Positions 1 to 9,100 of a stretch of 45,220 nucleotides of DNA are shown piece after piece. The translations under genes were made by a program, and so were the position numbers. The stretch comes from Rubripirellula sp. (lineage in GTDB: Bacteria > Planctomycetota > Planctomycetia > Pirellulales > Pirellulaceae). The first letter of the stretch is position 1; each line of letters opens with the position of its first letter. Under the pieces are notes generated by a model. The model was not told the origin of the DNA. It saw only the letters and a program-made list of their open reading frames with translations, and did no database searches. The DNA lies in NCBI GenBank assembly GCA_029245125.1, contig JAQWPZ010000035.1, positions 1 to 45,220 of the forward strand. Direction: 5' to 3'.

Positions 1-145
1 GAAAGAGATGAATAATCTCCCAGCTGGAGCGGAAACAAACTATTTTTTTCGACGCGGGCCACTCGGACCTGATCGGACGAAGTGAGGATTTTTGTTACGT
101 TCATGGCCACAAGGATACCGAATTTTTTCGACTCGGGGAGCATTC

Positions 146-3100
146 ATGCGCAATCATCGATCCAGCAGAGTTGGCCGATTGTCTATCTGGCTGGGGATCA
201 TTGTTGCCGCAGCGGCGATCGTGGTCGTTTTCTTGGTATGGCAACGCGGTAATCGCCCCAACGGTGGTGGCGGTGGTGGAAACGCCGGCGGCGGCAAGGA
301 CGGCACCGCAAGTCCACTGTTATCGCTAACTCGCACCGCCCTGGCAGCGACCGAGAACCTTGAGACGGACGAAGCTGAGAAGTCCTGGGCTTCCCTCCGT
401 GAGCAATTGCCCCAGGACGAATCGATCGCTCTAAATCACGCCATCAACCGCGTTTTGAGAGTCGATCAATTGTCCGCCCAAGCGACGAATGCCGCGTTAG
501 GCGATGAAGAGAAAAAAGCGGCTCGCCGTCAATTGGCGGTGGCAATCCCGGCAGCACGCGAATCAATCGAAGATTACGCGACTGTGACGACAGACGATGT
601 GACGCCACTCTGGCTGCAAGCCAGAATTGATTTGCATGAGGCATCTTTGATGCTCGGCTTTTTGACCAAGTCACAGCGACAGGATGTCTACACCCGATTG
701 TCCGCAGCGATCAATGGTGAGATTGGCAAGGACGCTCGCTCCATCATGCTTGGCGGGACATTGATTGGAGTGGTGCAGCAGATGGAAGATCCGATCGATG
801 GCTTGCCGGCCGATTTGCTGAACGATGCGGCAAAAACGATCAGTGCTCTGTCAAATCAGCATCCCGACAACCTATTTTTCGCGCTTCGTGCGGCGCGACT
901 GAATATCGATCGAGAAGATCAACAAGCCATCGAGTTCATTCGCCGAGCTCAGAGCCTGGCTGCGGCTATCGAACCATCCATCCGCCGAGAAACCAAGCCG
1001 ATCGGAGTCACCCCCGACGAATTGGTCCAACAAATCCTGACCGCCATTGAAGGAAACAATTGGCTCGAAGCAGAAACAAGGATGCTGCTGTGGTTCAACG
1101 TGCTCAACAGTACGGAAATCGTAAAGACGGATCGCCGACGAGCATCACCGCATCCACTTGATCGATTGAGTTTTGAAACGTTGCGTCGGTTGTCAGCCGA
1201 AGCCGCCGCAAACTCTCCGCTGGAGGTTGGGCAAGCCCCACTGGCATTCGAGGAATCAAGCATTGACGGATCGAATGCCGCTGTTGCCATCCAACCGATC
1301 GATTTTGATATGGATCTCGATATCGATCTGGTCAGCGTCAACGATGCGCAAACCCTCACCCTCTGGGAAAACCAACAACAGGAAGATCAGCAGACTTGGG
1401 GGAAAAAGGGCGAAGTAAAGCTGGCACACGCTGCAATGGGACTGATCGCCGCCGATTTGTTCGTGGTCGACAGCAGTGATCCCGGTCGTCTAAGAATCCG
1501 TCTTCGCAACGAGAGCGAATCAGATAAACCCGACTACGGAGCGACCTCACGTCACGAGACGATCCAAAATGTGATTGCCTACGGGAAGGATGGCGTCAGT
1601 GTGGTCCGCGTCGACGGTCGAGTGGATAGTGACGAAGAAGTGCTGCAGGTTGTCGAAACGCCCACCGGCTTGGAAGACGTCAAAGGAGTCATCACCGCGA
1701 TCGCGGGCGATTTGGAGGCCGATGGTGACATTGACCTCGTGTTCGCAACGGAATCCGATGGAGTGCGGATGTTCGCCAATCGTGGCAATCGAACCTTCTT
1801 CGAAGTGCTTCCGGGGACCGACGATTTTTCACGTGATGACCAAGTGGTATCGATGGCGATTGCTGACTTGGATCGCGACCTCGATCTCGACATTGTGTCG
1901 CTACACGCGAGTGGAAAGGTCGCCCTGATCGAAAACTTACTGCATCTGCAGTTCCGCGGTCGATTCCTGCCAGAAATTGGGACACTCGAGGGAACCAACT
2001 CAGTGTCCGTTCAAGATATTGACGGCAACGTGTCCTGGGACCTCATCATCACGGGACCAAACGGCAGTCATGTCGTCTTCTCTCAGACAGCTGACGCTGC
2101 AGCCTGGACCGTTGAGCGGACAGAATCCACCAACCAAGCCGCCACCAATGCGATCATCGCTGACTTGAACAATGATACCTGGCAGAACTTCATTTCACTC
2201 GCCGGATCAAGTCAAATCTGCTCGCTAGGACCGTGGGGATTTGGTCCCGAAGACTGGATTCCCATGCCAGAATTCGGATCGGCCCGATCTCCAGTTGCTG
2301 TCGATCTGAATCGTGATGGTCGGATTGATGTTGCTGCGATCGATGATGGCGAAATCCATCTGTATACAAACCAAACCGATGCCGGACATTACCTCGATGT
2401 TCGCTTTCGCGGAATCGATGACAACGCCAGTGGTCGAGTGAATCACTATGCACTTGGCAGCGTACTGGAACTTCGATTTGGCCCTCATTATCGGGCGCAA
2501 ATCGTGACCACGCCGTCGACGCACTTCGGCATTGATGGCTTCACCGATTCAGGAACGTTGCGAGCCATCTTGCCCAACGGGCTGTCACAAACTATCCGTG
2601 ATCCTGATGTTGATTCATTGGTCGAAGAGGAACAAACTCTCAAAGGCTCCTGCCCCTACTTGTATGCCTGGGATGGTGAAAAATTTGTCTTCAAGACCGA
2701 TTGCCTTTGGGCCGCCCCACTCGGGTTGCAAGTCGCTCGCGGCGTCGTTGCAAAAGACCGACCTTGGGAATACCTCAAGATCGATGGTTCAGATATCCAG
2801 CCACGCGGCGACCGCTACGAGTTCCGTATCACTGAAGAACTTTGGGAGGTCGCATACTTTGATAAAGTTGCATTGAGCATCGTGGACCACCCGATCGGAA
2901 CGGAGGTTTGCACGAACGAAAAAGTGGGGCCGCCACAAATCGCTGAACCCACCATCTTTGCCTTTGCGAACCAAGACCTGCACAACGCCGACTACGCCGT
3001 CAATACGGTCGGCGATGATGTCAGTAAGAAACTCGCCAGCAACGACTCTGATTATGTCAAAGGTTTCAAACGCCGGTTTCGACAAGGATTGTGCCCACCA

Positions 3101-3943
3101 CATTGGATCGATCTTGATTTCTCCACCACCGTTCAAGAAGAAGATCGTAAGGATGCAAAAACTTATCTGGTTCTAACCGGCTGGATCTTGCCAACCGATA
3201 CATCACTGAACATTCAGATCGACCAGAACCCGTCACTCGGACCGATTGAATTCCCCTCCGTTTGGGTACCCGACAGCAAGGAGGCAAACGGATGGAAAAA
3301 GGCAATCCCCTACATGGGATTCCCCGGTGGTAAAACAAAGACAATCGTCGTCGATGTCACCGACGTATTGATCAAAGAAGACCCACGACTGCGCGTTCAC
3401 ACTTCGGCCCAAATTTATTGGGACTCCGCGAAACTCGCTATCCAATCAGAGGCAGCAAGATTTCACACAGAAAGTGTTCCGTTGCTGGCTGCTGAAGTGA
3501 CTTCACACGGCTACTCGCAGCGACTCCGCACCGATCCGACGCACCCGGAATGGTACGACTACCAACAAGCGACCACCACGCCACGTTGGCCCCCGTTACG
3601 AGGCAAACTAAGCCAGTTTGGTGATTGCACTGATCTTGTTCGAGAGTGGGATGATGAGATGGTGGTGATCAGTGGTGGTGATGAGATCCGGCTGGAATTC
3701 GCGCTCCCGAAAACAAAGCTACCCGAAGGTTGGGTGCGTGACTTCGTGCTGCACAGTGTCGGCTGGGATAAGGATGCCGATTTGAACACGTTGGCTGGGC
3801 AATCAACCATGCCACTCCCTTACCGCGAAATGACTGAGTACCCACCCGTCACTGGGGGTAAAGAACTCGCGGCGCAGAGACGAGAACGAAACGAGCATCA
3901 CCTCCAACGAAACCAATCCTTTCGGGACTTCTGGCATCGTTAA
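146..3943 (+). CDS. Giant membrane-anchored FG-GAP/VCBS-repeat protein with a large C-terminal domain
   Basis: The protein has about 1265 residues. It begins with a basic stretch, one membrane helix (about residues 10-34, WLGIIVAAAAIVVVFLVW) and a Gly-rich linker, so it is probably anchored in the membrane and faces outward. Residues about 60-370 are helical and resemble a TPR-like solenoid. At least four calcium-loop-like FG-GAP/VCBS motifs follow: DFDMDLDIDL near 386, DLEADGDIDL near 522, DLDRDLDLDI near 574 and DLNRDGRIDV near 720. An ASPIC/UnbV-like segment comes next, then a roughly 430-residue tail starting CPYLYAWDGEKF near 835. I chose the ATG at 146 because GGGGAG lies five bases upstream; an in-frame start at 92 would add 18 residues before the membrane helix. 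FG-GAP repeats usually form beta-propellers, but the substrate or partner is unknown. It is co-directional with the cytochrome and CRTAC1 genes that follow. Confidence 0.85.
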   Translation: MRNHRSSRVGRLSIWLGIIVAAAAIVVVFLVWQRGNRPNGGGGGGNAGGGKDGTASPLLSLTRTALAATENLETDEAEKSWASLREQLPQDESIALNHAINRVLRVDQLSAQATNAALGDEEKKAARRQLAVAIPAARESIEDYATVTTDDVTPLWLQARIDLHEASLMLGFLTKSQRQDVYTRLSAAINGEIGKDARSIMLGGTLIGVVQQMEDPIDGLPADLLNDAAKTISALSNQHPDNLFFALRAARLNIDREDQQAIEFIRRAQSLAAAIEPSIRRETKPIGVTPDELVQQILTAIEGNNWLEAETRMLLWFNVLNSTEIVKTDRRRASPHPLDRLSFETLRRLSAEAAANSPLEVGQAPLAFEESSIDGSNAAVAIQPIDFDMDLDIDLVSVNDAQTLTLWENQQQEDQQTWGKKGEVKLAHAAMGLIAADLFVVDSSDPGRLRIRLRNESESDKPDYGATSRHETIQNVIAYGKDGVSVVRVDGRVDSDEEVLQVVETPTGLEDVKGVITAIAGDLEADGDIDLVFATESDGVRMFANRGNRTFFEVLPGTDDFSRDDQVVSMAIADLDRDLDLDIVSLHASGKVALIENLLHLQFRGRFLPEIGTLEGTNSVSVQDIDGNVSWDLIITGPNGSHVVFSQTADAAAWTVERTESTNQAATNAIIADLNNDTWQNFISLAGSSQICSLGPWGFGPEDWIPMPEFGSARSPVAVDLNRDGRIDVAAIDDGEIHLYTNQTDAGHYLDVRFRGIDDNASGRVNHYALGSVLELRFGPHYRAQIVTTPSTHFGIDGFTDSGTLRAILPNGLSQTIRDPDVDSLVEEEQTLKGSCPYLYAWDGEKFVFKTDCLWAAPLGLQVARGVVAKDRPWEYLKIDGSDIQPRGDRYEFRITEELWEVAYFDKVALSIVDHPIGTEVCTNEKVGPPQIAEPTIFAFANQDLHNADYAVNTVGDDVSKKLASNDSDYVKGFKRRFRQGLCPPHWIDLDFSTTVQEEDRKDAKTYLVLTGWILPTDTSLNIQIDQNPSLGPIEFPSVWVPDSKEANGWKKAIPYMGFPGGKTKTIVVDVTDVLIKEDPRLRVHTSAQIYWDSAKLAIQSEAARFHTESVPLLAAEVTSHGYSQRLRTDPTHPEWYDYQQATTTPRWPPLRGKLSQFGDCTDLVREWDDEMVVISGGDEIRLEFALPKTKLPEGWVRDFVLHSVGWDKDADLNTLAGQSTMPLPYREMTEYPPVTGGKELAAQRRERNEHHLQRNQSFRDFWHR

Positions 3944-4342
3944 ACGAACTTCCGGCAGCGGTAGTAAACCCATTCAGCCGAGCCATATCGGCACCCCCGA
4001 TCCCCTCGATTCGATTCCCAGATCGAACGGGGTACCGCGACTTCGAATTGGGGAAACGCCGCAGCAACGCTGAAAAAGTATCGGAAGCGGTGTGAAATGG
4101 GAGAACGAATCACGGTTCTACACGCAGCGAAAGGGCGTAGAGTCCCGAGCAAGGCCGATTAAAACATGTAATTCCCAACTAATCGTGTGTCGTGGAATGG
4201 AGACGAACGAACGCTCTTAACCGCCCAAAAACGAGTGTTTTCGCTATTGAGTGCGACAATCAGGCCCACTCAGCAAACCATTTGACGACTAGAACCGTCT
4301 TAAAAGATACGAGTCTCTTTTCCCGTGCGCGGCCATTCGTCA
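3944..4342. other. Intergenic stretch with hairpin-forming repeats
   Basis: I see no convincing gene here. About 60 bases after the upstream stop lies a nested hairpin: TTCGAT at 4010-4015 pairs with ATCGAA at 4022-4027, enclosed by CCCC at 4002-4005 and GGGG at 4029-4032. No T-run follows, so it is at best a weak or Rho-assisted terminator or an mRNA-stabilising element. The rest is presumably the leader and promoter of the cytochrome gene; I could not pick out a clear promoter. Confidence 0.35.
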
Positions 4343-7189
4343 ATGGATGATTCCACCGGTACACCAAAACCGGCTTCCCCGACTACTAAAAAGAAGCCAC
4401 CTGTCCGCGTCGTCTCACCACGACTGCGACTGGTGTTATACGCCGTATTGACGCTGTTTGGGGTCTTGGTGGCGAATGGTTTGTACCTCACCTCCGTCAC
4501 GTGGATCCAGTACTTTACCGGACGCATCCTCGAGACTCACTTCTACCAGCTAATGTTCCTGATCCATCTCGGATTGGGCCTGCTGCTGATATTGCCGGTA
4601 ATCGGTTTCGGCGGATTGCACATGTGGCGAGCACGAAATCGCCGCAACCGCCGAGCGGTCAAGATCGGGTACGCATTATTTGCTGCGTCCCTGTTAATCC
4701 TGGCGAGCGGATTACTGCTGATGCGAGTCGGCTCGTTTGCGATCGTGAATCCAGGCACTCGTAATATCGTCTACTGGGCTCATCTGCTGACCCCCTTGGC
4801 AGTCATCTGGCTGTACTGGCTGCACCGACTGGTGGGGCCGCGGATCAAGTGGCAGATTGGTCGCCGCGTCGCGCTCGCGATCGGACTGTTTGTTGCAGCG
4901 ATGGTTTCCTTTCAAGCCTCTGACCCGCGGATCAGTGAGGACAAGGCCCCAGAGCAAGGATCACAGTATTTCGAGCCCTCGCTGGCGACAACGGCGACAG
5001 GAAAATTCATCGCCGCTGAAACACTGATGAATGATGATTATTGCTTGAAGTGCCATGAGGACATCTACAATTCAGCTCTGCACAGCGCCCACAAGCTGAG
5101 CAGTTTTAACAATCCGGCCTACCGCGCCTCGGTCCGCGAGACGAGAAAAGTCGCCACCGAACGATCGGGCACTTTGCAATCGTCGCGGTGGTGTGCCGGA
5201 TGCCATGATCCGGTGCCCTTCTTCTCGGGCAAGTTTGACGATCCAAATTACGACGACGTGTTTGACCCAACGGCGCACGCGGGAATCAGCTGCGCGGTTT
5301 GTCATGCGATCCAATCCGTCGACAGCCACGTTGGCAACGCGGATTACACCATCGACGAGCCAAAACATTATCCGTTCGCCTACAGTGAGAACCGACTGCT
5401 GCAAGAGCTCAATGGATTAATGGTCAAAGCGAAACCAGCATTCCATAAACACGAAATGCTGAAGCCATTTCACAAGACAGCTGAATTCTGCGGAACATGT
5501 CATAAGGTTTCACTGCCGGGTGAGGTGACGAATTACAAAGAATGGCTACGTGGTCAAAACCACTACGACAGCTACCTATTGAGCGGCGTCTCCGGTCATG
5601 GAGCACGAAGCTTTTACTACCCACCGAAGGCGGAGACCGATTGCAACTCATGTCACATGCCGGCGATGGCCAGCAACGAATTCGGTGCCAAATACATGGA
5701 AGACATTGGAGAGCTTGGTGTACACAACCATTCCTTTCCGAGCGCCAACTCTGCACTCTCCTACTGGACCGGTGACGAGGAAGGCATTGAGCGACATCGC
5801 GAGTATTTGAAGGGAACGCTGCGTGTCGACCTCTTCGGTCTCCGAAAAGACGCTGCAATCGATGGCGAATTAATCGCGCCGCTGGGTGATCAAGTCGAAG
5901 TCAAAGCGGGAGCCGCCTACTTGGTTGAAACCGTACTGCGAACGATGACGCTCGGACATCACTTCACGCAAGGAACAACTGATTCGAATGAAATTTGGAT
6001 TGAACTGACGGCAACGCAGGGCGAGCGTGTCATCGGACACAGCGGCCACCGCGACGCGAGAGAGGCTGTCGATCCGTGGTCACACTATGTCAACACGTTC
6101 TTGCTCGATCGCGAAGGCAATCGCATCAACCGGCGGAATGCACACGATATCTTTACGCCACTTTACAGCCACCAAATACCGCCGGGTGCGGGGCAATCCG
6201 TTCACTATCGCCTGCAAGTGCCGGAGGACTCAACGGAAGACATCGTCGTCACCGCCCGGCTGTTGTATCGCAAGTTCGACACCGAGTACCTGGACTTTGT
6301 CCGACGAGATCGTGATCCAGAGAAAGATCCGTTAGATCTTGGGCAACCGGGAGATCCTAACGATTTGCCGATCATCGAAATCGCATCTGATCGAATGGTG
6401 ATGCGAGTAACCCCAGAACAGAGTGAGCGAGGGGAGAACAACGACGACGAGTCAACAAGGCCTGAAGTGGCCGATTCGGACAACCATCCTTTGTGGCAGC
6501 GATGGAACGATTACGGCATCGGACTGTTACTCAAGGGCAAAGCTGAGCTGAAGCAAGCGGCCGAAGCTTTCCGAATGGTGGAAAGCCAGGGCCGATATGA
6601 CGGCCCTTTGAATCTGGCCCGAGTTCAGTTCGCTGAAGGTGACTTGGATGGAGCGACAGAATCACTCCGGCGGGCCGAACAGATGAATCCTCCGCCACCT
6701 AGCTGGACTCTCGGATGGTTGAGCGGCATGGTGAACCGACAACAGGGCAACCTCGAACAGGCAGCCGAATCGCTACGTGGTGTCCTGCAAACAAAAGTCC
6801 CCGAACGAAGCTTTGACTTTTCAAAAGATTATCAAGTCCGCAACCAGCTCGGACTAACGTTGATTGATTTAGCTCAAAGAGCCGAAGTCCGAGGCAACGA
6901 CGAAGGTTTCCGAACCATCCTGCAGGACGCTCGCGAACAGTTTCTGGAGGTGCTTGAGACCGATTCCGAAAATGTCACCGCTCACGCAAACTTGGCGGAA
7001 ATTTACGCATTACTCGAGGACGAAGATCAAGAGAGCCACCATCGGATGCTTCACATGCGATACAAACCAGACGACAATGCAGCCGAAGTAGCGATCCCCG
7101 CCGCCCGGCGGCGTTACCCAGCCGCCAATCATGCTGCGGAAGCACTGGTGATCTACGATCTGCAACGCATTGAGTCGCAATCCAGGTAG
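4343..7189 (+). CDS. Membrane pentahaem c-type cytochrome with C-terminal TPR domain
   Basis: The N-terminal 200 residues contain about five hydrophobic segments, resembling a membrane cytochrome or quinol-interacting module. Five CXXCH haem-binding motifs follow: CLKCH, CAGCH, CAVCH, CGTCH and CNSCH, near residues 234, 284, 317, 383 and 434. The following 220 residues look beta-rich, and the last 230 carry TPR-like helical repeats (for example GDLDGATESLRRAEQMNP). The protein should sit in the cytoplasmic membrane with its haems on the outer face and pass electrons to or from an unknown partner. An in-frame GTG at 4325 would add six residues; neither start has a good Shine-Dalgarno sequence. 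It lies between two FG-GAP proteins, and only 22 bases separate it from the downstream one. A multihaem cytochrome is certain from the motifs; the substrate cannot be read from sequence. Confidence 0.88.
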   Translation: MDDSTGTPKPASPTTKKKPPVRVVSPRLRLVLYAVLTLFGVLVANGLYLTSVTWIQYFTGRILETHFYQLMFLIHLGLGLLLILPVIGFGGLHMWRARNRRNRRAVKIGYALFAASLLILASGLLLMRVGSFAIVNPGTRNIVYWAHLLTPLAVIWLYWLHRLVGPRIKWQIGRRVALAIGLFVAAMVSFQASDPRISEDKAPEQGSQYFEPSLATTATGKFIAAETLMNDDYCLKCHEDIYNSALHSAHKLSSFNNPAYRASVRETRKVATERSGTLQSSRWCAGCHDPVPFFSGKFDDPNYDDVFDPTAHAGISCAVCHAIQSVDSHVGNADYTIDEPKHYPFAYSENRLLQELNGLMVKAKPAFHKHEMLKPFHKTAEFCGTCHKVSLPGEVTNYKEWLRGQNHYDSYLLSGVSGHGARSFYYPPKAETDCNSCHMPAMASNEFGAKYMEDIGELGVHNHSFPSANSALSYWTGDEEGIERHREYLKGTLRVDLFGLRKDAAIDGELIAPLGDQVEVKAGAAYLVETVLRTMTLGHHFTQGTTDSNEIWIELTATQGERVIGHSGHRDAREAVDPWSHYVNTFLLDREGNRINRRNAHDIFTPLYSHQIPPGAGQSVHYRLQVPEDSTEDIVVTARLLYRKFDTEYLDFVRRDRDPEKDPLDLGQPGDPNDLPIIEIASDRMVMRVTPEQSERGENNDDESTRPEVADSDNHPLWQRWNDYGIGLLLKGKAELKQAAEAFRMVESQGRYDGPLNLARVQFAEGDLDGATESLRRAEQMNPPPPSWTLGWLSGMVNRQQGNLEQAAESLRGVLQTKVPERSFDFSKDYQVRNQLGLTLIDLAQRAEVRGNDEGFRTILQDAREQFLEVLETDSENVTAHANLAEIYALLEDEDQESHHRMLHMRYKPDDNAAEVAIPAARRRYPAANHAAEALVIYDLQRIESQSR

Positions 7190-7211
7190 TGATGAATTGA
7201 ATAGTGATGAA

Positions 7212-9095
7212 ATGAAAACCGGTCCGAGCGAGCCGGAATCTGGTGACCAAGATGTCGAAAATGATGCTGTCATCGGCCAGGCATTACGTGGCTCGCTCAT
7301 CGTGTTCACACTCTTGGCACTACCGGTGATTGGGATTTTGGTTTACTTGAATCTCGAAAAGCAGGAAGCTGAGTCGACCGAAGTCGAGGTGAGTTTGCCG
7401 ACCGAGCGAATTGCCAACGAGCAACCGATTCCGTCCCTGCCGCTCGTGAATGTGACAGCGGAAGCGGGCATCGACTTTGTGCACGAGACGGGACGCTACG
7501 GGGAAAAGCTGCTTCCCGAAACGATGGGCAGCGGTATCGCGGTGCTCGACTACAACAATGATGATCATCTCGATCTCCTCCTTGTCAATTCGACCCGCTG
7601 GCCGTGGGATAAAAGCGACCAACAGCCCACATCCTGCCGCTTATACGCGGGCAATGGACAGTTTCAATTTGAGGATGTCTCGGAAGCAGCGGGAATCAAT
7701 TTTTCGCTCTATGGAATGGGATCGGCTATCGGCGATTACGACAACGACGGTGATCAAGACATCTTCATTTCCGCCGTCGGAAAAAACTGCTTACTGCGTA
7801 ATGACTCCGGCATCTTCGTCGATGTGACAACTGCCTCTGGCTTGGGCGGATCCGAAGAGACCTGGGGAACAAGCTGCGGTTTCTTTGATTACGACAACGA
7901 CGGACGACTCGACCTGTTCGTTTGCAACTATGTCGACTGGAGTAAAGACGCGGACCTAAGCCAAGACTTCACACTCGACGGTGAATCTCGCGCGTATGGC
8001 CCCCCACGAGCATTCTCGGGGTCATTCTCCTACCTCTATCACAACGAGGGCGATGGAACGTTCACCGACGTCTCCGAACAGGCAGGTGTCCAAGTACGCA
8101 ACGACGACACGAATGTACCGCTCGGGAAAGCGATGGGATTGGCTCCTGTCGATATCAACAACGATGGCTGGATCGACATTGTTGTGGCCAATGACACAGT
8201 GCGAAATTTCCTGTTCCAAAACAACCAAGATGGAACGTTCACGGAGATGGGCCGGCTTTCCGGAATCGCTTTTGATCGCTCCAGTGGAAATGCCCGCGGC
8301 GCGATGGGTATCGATACCGCACGATTTCGTGACGACGGTACTTTGGCGATTGGCATCGGCAACTTTGCTAATGAAGAAAGTGCGCTCTACATGGCACGCC
8401 CTGGTCGGAAGCAGTTTGTCGATGCGGCCATGTTTACCGGCTTCGGACCGCCGACACGCCTCGGATTAACCTTCGGTCTGTTTTTCTTCGACGTCGATCT
8501 GGACGGTCGATTCGATGTACTAGGTGCCAACGGGCACTTGGAAGAGGAGATCTCCAAAACGCAGAGGACGCAACGCTACGAACAACCGCCACAACTTTTC
8601 TGGAACGCTGGTCGCGAGGCAAAGAACGAACTGGTACTCGCCACCGCCAAAGAAACGGGCGATAGTTTCCACCAGCCGATCGTCGGCCGCGGGACGGCAT
8701 ACGGAGATTTCGATGAAGACGGAGATCAAGACATTGTGATTTCAGTCAGTAATGGTTCGACTGTGTTGTTCCGAAACGACCAACAAATCGGCAACCATTG
8801 GTTACGAGTCAATCTGCAAGGCACCAAGTCCAATCGAGATGCAATCGGCGCGAAAGTGCAGTTACAAGTTGGCGATCGGATCCTACAGCAAACCGTGATG
8901 CCAACTCGGGGCTATTTAAGCCAGAGCGAAAGAACGATCACGTTTGGACTGGGGCAAGCAGCGACGGTTGGTGAACTGACGGTCACTTGGCCCGGTGGCC
9001 AACAGGAAACATTTCAAGTGGATGGCATCGACCAGACTGTCAACTTGATCCAAGGAGACACCGCCGAAGAGGTTGCGTCTGCCACCTCGAAATAG
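7212..9095 (+). CDS. CRTAC1-family FG-GAP/ASPIC-UnbV protein, membrane anchored
   Basis: The protein has about 627 residues, with one membrane helix at about residues 29-48 (LIVFTLLALPVIGILVYLNL) and an exported remainder. Repeated calcium-loop FG-GAP motifs occur near 112 (DYNNDDHLDLL), 175 (DYDNDGDQDIF), 226 (DYDNDGRLDLF), 313 (DINNDGWIDIV), 427 (DVDLDGRFDVL) and 499 (DFDEDGDQDIV), consistent with a beta-propeller. The C-terminus (about 526-610) is a typical ASPIC/UnbV domain (NHWLRVNLQGTKSNRDAIGA and a late VTWPGG). I chose the ATG at 7212; a TTG at 7170 would overlap the cytochrome gene by 20 bases. Such proteins are abundant in planctomycetes and are thought to act outside the cell in binding or adhesion, but the role here is unknown. 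Its 3' end meets the pyrC-like gene convergently with five bases between them. Confidence 0.9.
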   Translation: MKTGPSEPESGDQDVENDAVIGQALRGSLIVFTLLALPVIGILVYLNLEKQEAESTEVEVSLPTERIANEQPIPSLPLVNVTAEAGIDFVHETGRYGEKLLPETMGSGIAVLDYNNDDHLDLLLVNSTRWPWDKSDQQPTSCRLYAGNGQFQFEDVSEAAGINFSLYGMGSAIGDYDNDGDQDIFISAVGKNCLLRNDSGIFVDVTTASGLGGSEETWGTSCGFFDYDNDGRLDLFVCNYVDWSKDADLSQDFTLDGESRAYGPPRAFSGSFSYLYHNEGDGTFTDVSEQAGVQVRNDDTNVPLGKAMGLAPVDINNDGWIDIVVANDTVRNFLFQNNQDGTFTEMGRLSGIAFDRSSGNARGAMGIDTARFRDDGTLAIGIGNFANEESALYMARPGRKQFVDAAMFTGFGPPTRLGLTFGLFFFDVDLDGRFDVLGANGHLEEEISKTQRTQRYEQPPQLFWNAGREAKNELVLATAKETGDSFHQPIVGRGTAYGDFDEDGDQDIVISVSNGSTVLFRNDQQIGNHWLRVNLQGTKSNRDAIGAKVQLQVGDRILQQTVMPTRGYLSQSERTITFGLGQAATVGELTVTWPGGQQETFQVDGIDQTVNLIQGDTAEEVASATSK

Positions 9096-9100
9096 CGAAC

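Noticed and set aside
1..145. Gene remnant at the left edge
   Set aside because: No open frame entering from the left with recognisable sequence; the 145 bases look like the leader of the first gene.
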